In this document: positions 46,912-58,723 of the stretch, in pieces
How positions within the stretch are numbered: position 1 is the first letter of the stretch
Layout of the letters: each line of letters opens with the position of its first letter
Assembly: GCA_020466095.1 (NCBI GenBank)
Contig: CM035807.1
Span: forward strand, 113,654,286 to 113,718,285
Direction of reading: 5' to 3'
DNA: 64,000 nt
Source: Chlorops oryzae
Lineage: Eukaryota; Arthropoda; Insecta; Diptera; Chloropidae
The notes under the pieces: generated by a model
Database searches by the model: none
Told to the model about the DNA's origin: nothing
The model's input: the letters and a program-made list of their open reading frames with translations, nothing else
Program-made: the position numbers and the translations under genes

Positions 46912-48767
46912 TTAACTGAAAATGGAAATCGCATTGCTTTCCATAACCTTATCCTTTGCCATGCTCTCAGTTCCTCGTGACAATCCATTTTCCTTTGCCT
47001 TATATTCCTCTCTACCCTGCTCGAAATTGGCATTTTCCAATTGTTGCATCAAATGCTTATTGGTATATTGTATAATGGGTCGCCATAGGACAAGGATAAG
47101 ACCAATAAAGCAACAGAGTCCGCCAAAGATTTGCCCGCATAGAACATAGACCGGCAAGGGCTTAAAGAAGCTTAATAAATCCGAGGTGAGACAAGTTTTC
47201 GACTCCAGCCAAAAGAGCGGGAAATATATTTTCCGAACATCTCGGAACATTCTGCAAACATTTTGTTCATTGATTAAATAAAAAATAAAAAAATCTAATT
47301 ATCGATAAAAAAAATTACCTTGAATGTGCCATCGGTTCGACCAATTGATTAACCTGTGTCCGTCCAGTAACACGCAATCCTATGCTAGTCTTCGGTTCGA
47401 TAACATACTCGAATTGATGTTTCTCCTTGTTTGGACTCAAGCCTTCAACTTGATTCGCATAGTATGGATCGGCATATAGGAAATGGGGATACGAAACGAA
47501 AATCGGGGAATTATACCAACACGATGTGACATTAATGACACCCGTCGGTGCACAATCCCCATTGCAATAGCATTCGTTCTCCTTATATAGCGTACCATTG
47601 TCCACCGAACGTGGACCGCCAATAAATCTATATCCAATAACACCGTCCATCATTTCCCGGCCATCGTACTCCAACGGCAGGTCGCGACAAAGTTCCGGAA
47701 TAAATATATTCACAGTACCATTTTCCGGCATATTTGGACCTTGAAATTCACCCGCGGACCCGCGGATATGCGAACACGATGGTGGGAAACTCTTTGTGAA
47801 GTTCTTATAATTCCACGTATTCACTTGGCCCAGTTTTGCGATGTCATCGGCACCGGTGAACATATTAAATGTTCCCAAAAACTGTGAGCTCCCATTGCGC
47901 TGTTCAAATATTTTTATATATAGGGTAATTTTTATTACTATGTATTATATTTTTGACACTGACCCCATAATAGTAGCCGTATTTGTCGAAGGGCACCACA
48001 ACTTCACTGATGGAGCTCGGCAGCATGTAGCCAACGTTTAGGAGCATATCATCGAAACCTCCAAAGAGCATTTCGTGGGCCGTTTTTCGTAATGTCAAAT
48101 CTTTGGGGTAGGCCATCATTGCCAGATCTGTTAGACCTCGACGCATCGGACTGAAGCGCTTTCGCCTGTGCAGCTGCCGTCTTCAAAGAGTAGAAATATT
48201 TCATAAAAACAATATTTTTTTTTTTTTTGGGTTTGATAGGCTTCGTCTTTGCTTACCACTGCTATGGAATTTATTGTTATAATATGATCACTCAAGGACC
48301 CCCGACTACCTTCAGCATCGAAATAGTAATGACTTCTCTTACGATACGAAACCGATGAGTTCGCATCGTGCCACATAATATTGACTTTCTCCGTCATTTC
48401 TGTAAACCGATATGGTCCCAATTCTTGCAGTATTGGCTTTTTCGATGGATCTTGAAAGTCTTCGGGATTCGTCCAATTGAAGAGATAAAAATCTAATACT
48501 GTCTTCACGGGTGGCGCTTTCCATAAATCATAGAGCACCGACTCGGGACGGAGTATAAGGTTCTATTGAGAAGTATAATTTGAATTAATTCTAATTATTT
48601 TTTTTTTTTCAGAAATTCACCTGATGAACAATGATATCGAAAATCCGATCCCAAAACATGCCGAACAGTAGTCCGAATAATCCTAAACACGTTCCGCATA
48701 TACCGATGACATTAAAATGCCGATTACGATTCGAAATCGCTTGGAGTTGGAAGGACTTGTCCGTCAT
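46912..48767 (-). CDS. CD36/SR-B scavenger receptor C, complete
   Basis: Five exons (48767-48621, 48562-48257, 48173-47964, 47899-47319, 47251-46912) total 1584 nt, or 527 residues, in frame. The N-terminal helix spans about 19-37. FNWTNPEDF (from about 77), LGPYRF, VSYRKRSHYYFD, FNMFTGADDIAKLGQVNTWN, GSAGEFQGPN, LCRDLPLEYD and CYCNGDCAPTG follow, then a C-terminal helix at about 448-472 and a tail rich in K and E. The exon 3 acceptor is read at GGCAG/CTG (48174/48173), the only nearby AG that keeps the frame. The start is the first ATG after an acceptor at 48787. Exon sizes equal those of receptor B except for exons 1, 3 and 5 by a few codons, so B and C are the closest pair. Confidence 0.93.
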
Positions 48768-48881
48768 ATGGATGAAGAAGCACTCAACTGTAATGAAACG
48801 AATCAATTTAATTGGTAAGTTGCCAAAGAGCTTAATAATATATATTCTCAATAAAATAGACTCCCTGACAAAGGCTATAAG

Positions 48882-49107
48882 CAGGCCCGTAGAGAAATAT
48901 GTGGGTCCCGGGGGATTTTTGACAAAAAAAATGCTCGCATGGTGAAGAATTGTGGGCCGCTTTAAAAAGCTGGAGGATGTTTATGCTCGGGGTCCCCTAA
49001 CAAACAATTGTGATCAAAAAAGGTGCCATGGCTCAATTGTGGACCCCTTCAGAAAGCCCGGGCCCGGTGGGAAATCAATCTTTTCCCCCTATCTCTCTAT
49101 AGGCCGG
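48882..49107. mobile_element. hAT-type MITE family G, copy 1
   Basis: The left end CAGGCCCGTAGAG and the reverse of the right end CCGGCCTATAGAG are similar. The 8-mers GCTATAAG and ACTATAAG flank it with one mismatch. The interior shares the AAAGCCCGGGCC block with the reverse of copy 2 at 53230-53362. Confidence 0.55.
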
Positions 49108-50514
49108 ACTATAAGGCTAGTCGAAACGCGTAGGACGAAAAAGGAACTCGAGTTTTTGAGTTGCCTCAAATTTTCTGACCATAGAACCCGTCCCCATTAA
49201 CACATAATTAGGTAACTTGGTGAAAGAGAAACTAAAGGCCTTCAGTTTTTTTACAGTGTGTAAATCTAGAGTATATAAATTTATGTCCATCAAAAGCAGG
49301 CTTGGCCCTAGACATAAAGGTTCTCCTGGGGACTATAGTCTCATAATTTTATAGATGATATAATTTACCAAATGAATTTTAAAATTCCTTGCCCATTTTT
49401 TTACTCTATGAACAGCAATGATCTGAAGTTGTCTTAATTTAGGTATTACCATCTATGCTCCCTTATTTAAAGGCTTCGCTATGGTTATGTTCCTTTTAGA
49501 AATATGTCAAGGACACCTGTAGTTTTATTGAAACTATATCGATATTGCATTATTTCTCATCATTTTCAATAGAAAAAATTGGGTTTTCAGCATTTCCTTA
49601 TCGATAAAAGCTATCGAGATCCATCGAAATAAAATACTGAATTCAATGAATGAAAAATTATCGAATCAGTTACATTTAAATCCACAGTTTATCATTCAAA
49701 TCTCTTCCATATGTTCACATGTGTTGGATATTTCCATAAATTCCTGTGCTATTGGAAACCAGGCTTTGGTCTTAAATTTAGTTTTCATGATAGAATTTTA
49801 TTTTCGAATTACGAGGAAAGTTTTGTTGAGTGGACTGGACTGGACTGCCAGGGAAAAAAAGCTTTTGCCAGTGAAAGATGGCAAGAAAAAAAGTCAGCTT
49901 TCACTGCATGATCAAGACCATGCGTGTTCAAAAATTCCCATCCTCCAAACTCAGATGCGTAATAGCATCGTCAAAATGCGGAATTGTAAAAATTTTGATT
50001 TCGTTTCGTTTTCTTAAATAATCGCAGAATATCATTGGAAAGATTATGGGGGAAAAAAAATTGAAAAATACGAAAAAAAATTGAACTCGATTAGCGGAAA
50101 TTAGTTGAAGGTCAAATAGAAAATTGAAAGAAAAATTATAGAAAATTCATTAGAGTTTCTGTTTTCTAAACAAACCCTAAAAGATTGTATCCCCGAAATT
50201 TAGCGAAAGATATGCAGAGCATTGATATGTCGATTTGATCCGGCGAAATAGTGATAAGTTTTAGTCAAGCGGAATTTCTGAATCCGAGCGTAACGCTTCA
50301 ATATGGGGGAACATTGACATTGAATAAGAATTGTCGAGATAAGGCTTCGAGAATACGAAAATTATAATTTTAAACCATAGTTATGGTAGAAAAAAAATTG
50401 TACAATGCATTTATCAATTAATCCGAGGCTTATTTGAACCAACTCCCTTCACAAGGTAAGGGTAAAATGAGGAAACCACCCCGGATGATTTGTTTAAAAT
50501 AACGTTCGAATTTA
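49108..50514. other. Spacer between receptors C and D
   Basis: No gene is recognised. Confidence 0.3.
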
Positions 50515-50590
50515 AGATGGTTAAGGTGCCGATTTACAATGAAAGAGGTCCTGGGTTATTTAAATCCCAGCACAGACGGGTTTTCTCATT
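50515..50590 (+). mobile_element. Possible tRNA-like SINE remnant
   Basis: The stretch GTTAAGGTGCCGATTTACAA followed by AGAGGTCCTGGGTT and AATCCCAGCAC resembles the A-box to B-box part of a tRNA-derived SINE and the 54694 copy. The body is not recognisable. Confidence 0.35.
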
Positions 50591-51270
50591 AAAAATTAAC
50601 TAATTAACGGCGGATGGGTATTTAAATACCCATAAATTAAGCCATTAAAAAAAAAAATCTAGCTTGAGGTAGGGGAAACGTATCTTAAATTGGTTTTAAT
50701 GTGTAGGTAGAGGAGAGATCAGACTACTTTAAAAATATTTTGGGGTCATATAGAGTCATGTTTAGAGGGGTTGTTAACGAGTCAAATTTGCAATGTTCAA
50801 AAATTTTTAAAACAATCGAAATTTTTTCTGGAATGTCCCTCATAAGTCCCTTTTACACATTACCACAACACACAACGAAGGATATGAACCGCATTTCATT
50901 TCCTTTAACGAATTTTCATCTAGAGGTCGGAAAACGTTTTTTGTCAATATAAACACCATAAGTAATGTGTGTGTGAAGTTTTGTAAAAATCGGACAACGG
51001 AATCTAGGGTCAGTCGTTAATGAGTTAATGACACAACACAGCAGAGCGGAATCCTGGACGCGGGATGTTACGTTCTCAAACTAAGATTGCCACTGTTGTT
51101 GCGTTCCATAAAAGTTTAACAAGTAGGACCCCCTTTTTTTGGGATTGGGAGTTTTGCTGAGGGGTGTTGAGGTAAAAATAAGGGTCGTTGGTAAATTCCG
51201 ACCTCAAATTCGTCCTTAGCACACCAAAAAAAACGTAGGGTATGATACGCATTTCAATTTCTTAATTATA

Positions 51271-51440
51271 GGGGTATTCACAAAGGCGTCGGAAAATAGG
51301 AAAGTCGGAAAATCGGAAAATTTTAATTGCTTTAAAAGTTGTGCAAGATACAAAAAAAGTTTTAAAATTTTTTAAGAGGTCGCAATTTTCCGATTTTCCG
51401 ACTTTCCAACGGTTTTTTAACACGCCTTTGTGAATGCTCC
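51271..51440. mobile_element. Palindromic MITE, 170 bp
   Basis: The ends GGGGTATTCACAAAGGCGT and the reverse of ACGCCTTTGTGAATGCTCC agree at 17 of 19 positions. The arms continue with GTCGGAAAATCGGAAAATT against its complement, so most of the element can fold back. TA lies on both sides (51269-51270, 51441-51442). Confidence 0.85.
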
Positions 51441-52707
51441 TATTATAAAAATTTCACCCTTTGTATGGGAGTAGGGGGGATATTTAATTTTCTCATCTTA
51501 TTTTCAAAAAATTTATTAGACATATTGGGTACCAAATTAAAGGAAATCGATCCAGCATTTTGAATAAAATAAGAAATGTGGGTGTTAATAGGACCTTTTT
51601 CATACCAAAATGGCTCTCAAAGTCAAAAAATGTATAAAAAAAAATTTAAAATTTTGAATACAAATACCTTGAAGCGCAAAAACGTATAGGCGTATTTTAT
51701 ACGCCTAGAAAGTCTGAAATTTTCAACTGCTTAAAATTTGTTCTGATTCAAACGTTATAAAAAATTCTAAACAAGTGCAATTTTCGATTCTTCCCTTTAA
51801 CTCCTCAGGCCATTTGAACCGCCTATATTTAAAGTTAGTTCTGACCCCCTTATCAGCTCCCGACCGGTTGACCTTCAAAAGGAGGAACAACCTTTTTGTT
51901 ATAATTATTTAAAAAATAAATTAAAATAAATTAAAAAAAAAAAAATTAATAAAAAAAAAATTTAATTAATAAAACAAAAAAATTTAATTAAATAAAAAAT
52001 AAATAAAATTTAAACATTAAACATAAAACATTAACTAGTGAACTTGACATTAAAAAAAATTCTAAGAAATTATAATTTCTTTTTGAATCTTCTTTTTAGA
52101 AGACAATAAAATTCAAAATTTATTTTTTATTAAAATTTTTGCAAAATTTTTATCAAAACAAAATTCTCTGTGCGTCTTTTTAGTAATTATCATTGTTCTT
52201 TTTTTTGATTCCTTCAAGTCTATCTGTTGATATAAGAGTATTTCGATTGCTATATTAAGCTCGAATGTTTTCCGAAATTATTGTCAAGCGGCATTATCAC
52301 CAAAACCAAAAAAAAAAACACGCGATACAATTTCGGCGAAATTAAATTTTAATGCGTTTTGTCTCCTCATGTTTGAACAAATTAAGACGTTCCAGATCAT
52401 TTAATTTGTTTTTATTTTCTTTATTTTATTTAAAATGGTTTTTTTTTTTTTGAATTGTCGATGTTTACATAATTGGCACTAAAATATTTTTAATTAAAAT
52501 TTTTTTAATATAGCTTCGTCTTATTATTCTATTAAATTCTTGAAACTTCTAAGTCAACACTTGCTCCAATATTCCACACATAATAATATTCATAATAAAT
52601 TATGACCGGTTATAGTTATATCAGTGCTATCTATGGACCATGCGCGAGGATCCTTGCAATTTCAATTATTCAAAATTCTTTTATTTTCAAATGATTTTTT
52701 CACTTAC
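51441..52707. other. Non-coding DNA
   Basis: This is A+T-rich with no gene seen. A run of A and T at 51900-52020 is low complexity. Confidence 0.3.
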
Positions 52708-52947
52708 GCCGTTTCTAATGAATTCGAAAGAAAAAGAAGGAAGAACCTTTTCCTGATTATGCTTAGGGCCGTCGCAAGCTGAACCGCTCTTAACAGAGTC
52801 TTGATAACAACTGTTTTTTGGAAAATAAACGATTCTGATGAATCGAAAGAGATTATGAAGTGTTCTTTTTTTTTTAATAAGTCTGGTGTTTTGGTAGCTG
52901 CATAATGAATAAAAACGCGCCACTAGCACATTGAGCTGTGTGAAACT
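52708..52947 (-). promoter_or_regulatory. Candidate leader exon and start site for receptor C
   Basis: The minus strand has TCAGTTTCAC near 52947 and a strong donor GGC/GTAAGTG at 52708/52707. Receptor C has an acceptor TTTCATTACAG/TTGAG at 48788/48787, 20 nt before its ATG. Together these suggest a non-coding first exon of 240 nt and a 3.9-kb leader intron. This is inference without transcript data. Confidence 0.35.
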
Positions 52948-53229
52948 GAAAAAAAAAAATAACGCCGGCAGTGGAAGAAACTGAGAGCACTGAAAAAAAA
53001 AATGACACGAAAAGTATCCCTAGCGGAGAGTATAAAATTTCAAATAATTTTTTTCAGAATTCGCACGATTAGTGAAACCAAAAATACTTCAATTTATGCC
53101 TAAAAGTATGCACGTGAATATTGGAGGAAAAATAAATGAATTTATAAATGTTTGCCTGGGGAACTGAGTTCCAGCATTGACATGATCCGTAAAATTCCAC
53201 AATACCCTTCCGAAGCTTTGTATTAATAG

Positions 53230-53362
53230 TAGGCCTGTAGAGAGGGGGGCGGAAAAGGGGAATTTTCCCCCGGCCCAGGCTTTCTGAAGGGCAAGGTCGC
53301 ACATTTCTGTGAGGACTTCGGAAAAAAATCCCACGGTCCTCAAATTTCTCTCTACGGGCCTA
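53230..53362. mobile_element. hAT-type MITE family G, copy 2, 133 bp
   Basis: Termini TAGGCCTGTAGAGAG and CTCTCTACGGGCCTA are inverted copies with two mismatches. The flanking 8-mers ATTAATAG and AATAATAG differ at one base. Confidence 0.75.
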
Positions 53363-53458
53363 AATAATAGGCGCATTCGAAGCATTCCTAAATATTGACA
53401 TGTATACTTTTAGGTGTTCAATTTAAATATATCTGGTTGCCTTGGTTACGATGATTAT

Positions 53459-53699
53459 CAGGGCTCGGATTTTGTTGCATTTAAAAATTTAAAGCATACT
53501 TTATGGGGCAAAAATTTTTCTTACCAACATTTTGCGAATAAGTCTAGTGAAGTTGCAATTCAAACGGCTTTTCTACCTTCATAAAAATTCTTATTGAAGT
53601 TAAAAATCGATTTGAATCTCAACTTTATGTGAGTTGAAGATAATTTTTACTCCATAAAGTATGCTTTAAATTTATAAATACAACAAAGTCCGAGCCCTG
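53459..53699. mobile_element. hAT-type MITE, 241 bp
   Basis: Inverted termini of about 48 bp begin CAGGGCTCGGA and include TTTAAAGCATACTTTATGG, with about four mismatches. The 8-bp duplication ATGATTAT is perfect (53451-53458, 53700-53707). It sits between inverted copies of another repeat (CTTTTAGGTGTTCAATTTAA at 53407 and its degenerate complement at about 53708-53755). Confidence 0.92.
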
Positions 53700-53762
53700 A
53701 TGATTATTAACAGGGCAATCAGAAATATTTAAATCTAACGGAATACTTAACGGCTGGAATTA

Positions 53763-54693
53763 AGTTCCATAGGTCAACACCTATAAAATCAATATTTTTT
53801 TTATTAAATATTGAAGTGCATACTTTTAGGGCTAAATTTTAATATTTTTGGTTGCACTGATTATTAACTAGAGTTCTCAATTTATCCTTGTATAGTCTAA
53901 GCTTTTCTTTCAATTATTTACAGAAGAATGTATAGAAATAATCCTATAGAAGTTGTAGTTTTCTCATTGTTGGATATTTTCCCATATTAGCGCCACAAAA
54001 TTTTTTCAAAATATATTCACACTTAGAGAATTTTATGCTTGAATGATGATCTATTATAAAAATTTCTCTCATCCAACGCTAAGTCTGGATTTAAGATGCT
54101 TTTTCTACGAAGAAAGTCTTTTAAAAAAAAAAAAATATTGAACCATCAAATTCCATCCCCCCCAATTTCTTTCAGTGTACCGACTTTATATTACATTAAT
54201 ACACTTTATAGGTTATCACTAATAGATGTTCTAGCAACGATTTTAGATTACAACAATTACAACTTTCCTTTGAAAATCTCATAAATAGTCTTATCAGGTG
54301 AACCCTAACCTCATTTCTTTTTCGTTGAGTTTAAACCAAAAAAAAAAAAATCATTAAATGGCGCAATACATGTTTGAAGTGTCTGTAATAGATTTCCTAA
54401 TCGGAAAAGTGCAGCCAAAGAGAACATGCGATCTACTATCGATTTGAAAGTATGTATATTGAAAGAAAATTAGATAAAGAGTTGTCATCAGGCCACAGCT
54501 TGACCGTCGACTTATGCTGTGACATCGTCCTTATCTGGAAAATATCATATTTCACGGCATCATCATTTCTAAGATGCCATGAAAAGACCGCGCTCGATCG
54601 ATGATGACAAATTAAAAAGATTTATATTTGGTTTTTGTACAAATTTATTCGAGGGAATTAATTATCGAGGGGAAAATATGGGGACATAAATCA
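53763..54693. other. Non-coding DNA with a dispersed word
   Basis: A GCATACTTTTAGGG...TTGGTTGCA block near 53818 repeats the flank of the hAT MITE and resembles 58317-58360. No gene is seen. Confidence 0.35.
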
Positions 54694-54846
54694 AAGCTGC
54701 CAATTTACGAAGCGAGAGGCTATGGGTTCAACTCCCAGCTCGGGCATGGATGGTAGTTGTGTCGTTTTTTTTTCTGTTTCTATTTTTCTTTGGTATCGCA
54801 ACGGGCCCATGTGTGTCACCCTTGGTGGCACTAACAAACCAACCAA
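54694..54846 (+). mobile_element. tRNA-derived SINE, copy 3 (5' truncated)
   Basis: It has GCGAGAGGCTATGGGTTCAA, CTCCCAGCTCGGGC, the shared body with GTGTCGTTTTTTTTTC, GGTATCGCAACGGGCCCATG and GTGTGTCACCCTTGGTGGCA, and a short CAAACCAACCAA tail. The A box is lost or badly altered. Confidence 0.75.
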
Positions 54847-55854
54847 GGGATTTCCTATAGCTTAGGAACTCCACCGAAAATTCAACCAATCGAAATATAT
54901 GGAATCAGTTACAATCGAGTCCGCAGCTCATTCAAATTGGTTCCATATATATGCTCTTGTGTTGAATTGCTGAACTTCTCGTGAGGGACCACGCAATGCT
55001 ATTTTTAAAGCCTCATTAGGTCCGTCTTAAAAGTTCTTTAAATTCTATTAAAACCATTTTTTTTTAAAGCTTTAACATTTCTTATTGAAATTATCTGATA
55101 ATCACCATTTTCTGTTTCGTAATTGTCAAGATTAGGATCCCATGAATTTGGCTTTAAAAAAAAAAATTATTTTCCATTGACTTTATTTCGACTAGACATC
55201 GGACAACATTGAAACGATGTCAGCATGAAAAGATAAGAGAATTTTTTTTTTTTTAATGGAAATTTAATTTATTTTATTACATCGGAAAATGTTAATTAAA
55301 TTTTATTGCTACAAATATTCTTGTTAATGAGGCTTTGATTTGAATAAGTGAACTGAAATAACCTGATCGCTTCGTTTGACGTTTATTTTAAAGAAACGCT
55401 CGAGAAGTCAAAGAGGGAATTGAACTTCTCGAATAACTCCCATAAAAAGGATATTGAATCCGTTTCATTCGGATGACTTCGAAAGGAGGAGATTTCGTTT
55501 ATGTTTCCTGTCCAGATAGAGGGTTTTGCACTGTGAAAGAATAAAGATGATTACAAAATTGTTGAATTTAAAAAATCCTTGCATACTTCTAGGGGCTTGT
55601 CTGGCTTGCAAGGGCTTCGTTAATCAGGAAAAGTTTCTGTTTATTTGGTGTAGCATTATTTCATTGCAATTTTTGTTAATGCTTATTATTAGACCTAGGA
55701 TTTTTAATATTTTGAAATTTTTTGAATTTTTTTGCATTTAACTGTGCTTTTTGAATATTTTATTCACAGAAGTAGGCTTTTTTTTGTTAATTGGACAATT
55801 CAACATTTTAAAAGGCATACTAAATCGAACTAATTTGGAATTTTTGACTGTGAT
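54847..55854. other. Non-coding DNA
   Basis: No gene is recognised. Confidence 0.3.
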
Positions 55855-56110
55855 TTTTTTGAATTTTTTGAAATTTTTGAATTTTTTGAATTTGTTTGAA
55901 TTTGTTTGAATTTTTTGAATTCTTTGAATTTTTTTAATTTTTTGAATTTATTTAAATTTTTGGCATTTTTTGAATTTGTTTGAATTTTTAGAATTTTTTG
56001 CATTTTTTGTATTTTTTGAATTTTTGAATTTTTTGAATTTTTAGAATTTTTTGAATTTTTTTTTTTGAATTTTTAAAAATATTTTTTGAATTTTTTTTTT
56101 TCCATTTTTT
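55855..56110. repeat. TTTTTTGAA-type minisatellite
   Basis: About 250 bp of variable 8-11-bp units of the form TTTTTTGAATT, with occasional TTTGTTTGAA variants. Confidence 0.85.
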
Positions 56111-57009
56111 TATATATTCAAATTCCGAGGCATACTAATTATTTACTATGACCCTCTAAGGTTCTCCAAACAGGACAAGTTCTAAGGACGCAAAATTCCT
56201 AATTTTAGGCATTTTTATTTTCAACGTATTTTATGCAAGTTGATAAAAGAGCCTTTCCGCTTCGAGAAGAAGTCCGGCCCCCTGAAAGGCATTTTAATTT
56301 TTTTGTTTTTTGCTTTTTAGGTTCTTATTGCACAGAGTCCTTGAAAAATGCTTCTTCGTCTAAGTAAAATAATAAAGGTGCTTCATTTTTACCTTGTGAA
56401 TTTTCTTCAGGCTCCTCAGGATACTAGAGTTGTAAAATATCGTTACTATTCGGTAAAAAAGTAATGACTACTGTAGTCAGTAATCAATAACGTCTCATTA
56501 CGGATGGAAGTATCTCGTTACTAGTACTTTTTTTGCACACATGCCAGCTGATTTCCGGAGTAATTAAGTACTAAATGAATGGGTCCGCAAAACAGTATGG
56601 TAGTAGAGTGAGTTGAGTTGATATTTGATTACTAACTACTGAATGAAGAGTCAAAGAGCATGAGGGAGTTTTGATTACTTTATCAACCTTGAGTTATTCA
56701 ATTAATGAATGAACAATATTTAGAAAAGTGGAGCGAGTACTTTGTAACGAGTAATTAGTAACGATTACTTCATCAAAAATAACGAATACCTCCAAGTAGT
56801 GTAAATTTTTGCATTTTTACAGCTCTACAGGATACCATCAGTAAGGCTAAATTGTCGATAGTCCTGTTGCAAATGTCACAATTCGTGCTTTTACTTTAAA
56901 AAAAAAATGATTATTAAATTATCACATTCCGTATAAGTGATGTCCTTTTTTGTTACCAAACTATTTCGCATATTTTTACTGGAGGTGAATCTCTACCGCA
57001 GCATATTAC
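56111..57009. other. Non-coding DNA
   Basis: No gene is recognised. Words like GTAACGAGTA and ATTACT recur between 56440 and 56790. Confidence 0.3.
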
Positions 57010-57680
57010 TACTGAGAGAATCAATGTGCCCTTTTCCAAATATCTCAAAAACCCATCTTTTGATTTTGATAATACTGAAGGGGTATTTTTTTTAAATAAC
57101 CAGAAGGGTGTGCAAAAACTGAAATACACTAAAACTATTTTCCTTTTCGGAGGAAATTTATTTTCAGTAGCAAATTTAAAACATAATGTTTTTGGGTTCC
57201 TTCTTTTGTTAACTTTCATCTTTCTACTTTTATTAGTTTTGAGATGTTATATTTTGGGAAAAAAAGCTCAGTACCTAAAACTGATTTTTCAAGGACTTTT
57301 CAAGGACATTGAGTGATGGGAACCCAAAAATTTCTTTCTAAAGTATCAACGAAACCTTAAAGTTCCTTTCAGGGGATCGCAGTCGGCTATTCGATTTCGA
57401 TTGATTGGCTACAGATCAATTTTTCATCGATCCGAAAAATTATGGCCGAGAATTAAGTTACGAAATTTCTTATGATTATATCTCACAAGTTGCTCAATAT
57501 TTTATTTTCCTGTCTTCAAGATAGTTTTAGTCTTAGACATGGGAAGAACTGTAGTAATAATTGATCCAAAAAAACTCCACCTATTAGCTAAAAATAGCGA
57601 AAATTTCATTGCCTCCTTTTACCAATTCTGGCCCATAGCTCCCCAACCCAATAGGAATTCTATGAATACTTTGGTATTAA
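57010..57680 (+). repeat. Dispersed family F, copy 3 (longest)
   Basis: The right half (57388-57680) matches copies 1, 2 and 4. The left half (ATATCTCAAAAACC, TTTTGATTTTGATA, TTTTTCAAGGAC, CTTTCAGGGGATCGCAGTCG) matches 62745-63180. The family is therefore at least 0.65 kb long, and other copies are partial. Confidence 0.65.
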
Positions 57681-58723
57681 ACAGCCCGATTCTAGATATT
57701 CCCGGGGAATGTTTCCGTGCGGATTTGAAAACAATTCCGCCTTTCTAAGAACACTGGGAAAGAAAAATATAAAAGGAGCAAGAATTTCGATTATTTTGAA
57801 GCAGAGGTCATCACAATCTTTTCTTTATTTATGCTTAGAATACTTCCGTTTTCCACGGAGAAAAGTTTCTAGGGAAAAAATTTCCAGAGAATATTTATTT
57901 AGAATTGTGCTGAAGATAAAAGGAAAAATAAAGCTGGAAAAATTCTTCCAGCACACCAAATATAATCGAGAGCTCCTCCTTCATACCGAGTTGGAAATTG
58001 TTCTTTGACATTAGAAGGAAAACCTTAAAACTACCCTTTAAGTATGATCTAAATTTTTCATTCATTACAAAATGCAGAAATAAAAATAAATAATCATTAA
58101 GGCAACAGAAAATATTTAAATGTAGCACCTAAAGGTATGTATTTGAATTTTTAAAAACCAAGTAAAATCATTTTTAGCTTTTATGAAAATAGCTTAATGT
58201 AGCCTCTAAAGATATTCACACATCCTTTATATTCCTTCCCCAAGATGTGCTTAAATGTGCATACCAACAAGTACAAACAGATTTGAAACTATCAGAAATA
58301 TTCGTAATATTTCAATGCATACTTTTGGGTGCTGAATTTAAATAATTTCTGTTCCATTATTAATAATATGTATTATATTCGTAATTGTGTCTTCGATCGT
58401 AAAATTTATTTATAAAAAATTCTCTTCGGTATACAAAAAATACTGCAATCGATCTGCATGAAATTTTATCAATTTGTTTTGAGGCACTTAGAATATCCCG
58501 AAGAACTAACTATGAGAGCAGCTATCCTAGCGCGTGTAAAAAAAAAATGTTATTCTATAGACTAATAATCAACTCCATTTAGCACTCTTCATACGTGGAA
58601 CAGACTTATTTGCATAAAATAGTAATATCCATAGAAGCTTAAAGCTTCGTTATCTAGCATAACACTAAGGCGTTTTGAAAAATGGACGTCCTTTTAAATC
58701 AAAAAAAAGCTAAATTAATTTAA
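57681..58723. other. Receptor D 3' flank
   Basis: No gene is seen. It includes copies of the GCATACTTTTGGGTGCTGAA word (58317) and its complement near 58115-58135. The receptor D 3' UTR lies at the right end. Confidence 0.35.

Noticed and set aside
48174..48185. Upstream acceptor GAAG/ACGGCAG for receptor C exon 3
   Set aside because: It shifts the frame by one base relative to the conserved exon; GGCAG/CTG keeps it.
57026..57316. 96-codon ORF on the plus strand
   Set aside because: It lies in dispersed family F and is not conserved as a frame in the related segment at 62.7-63.2 kb.
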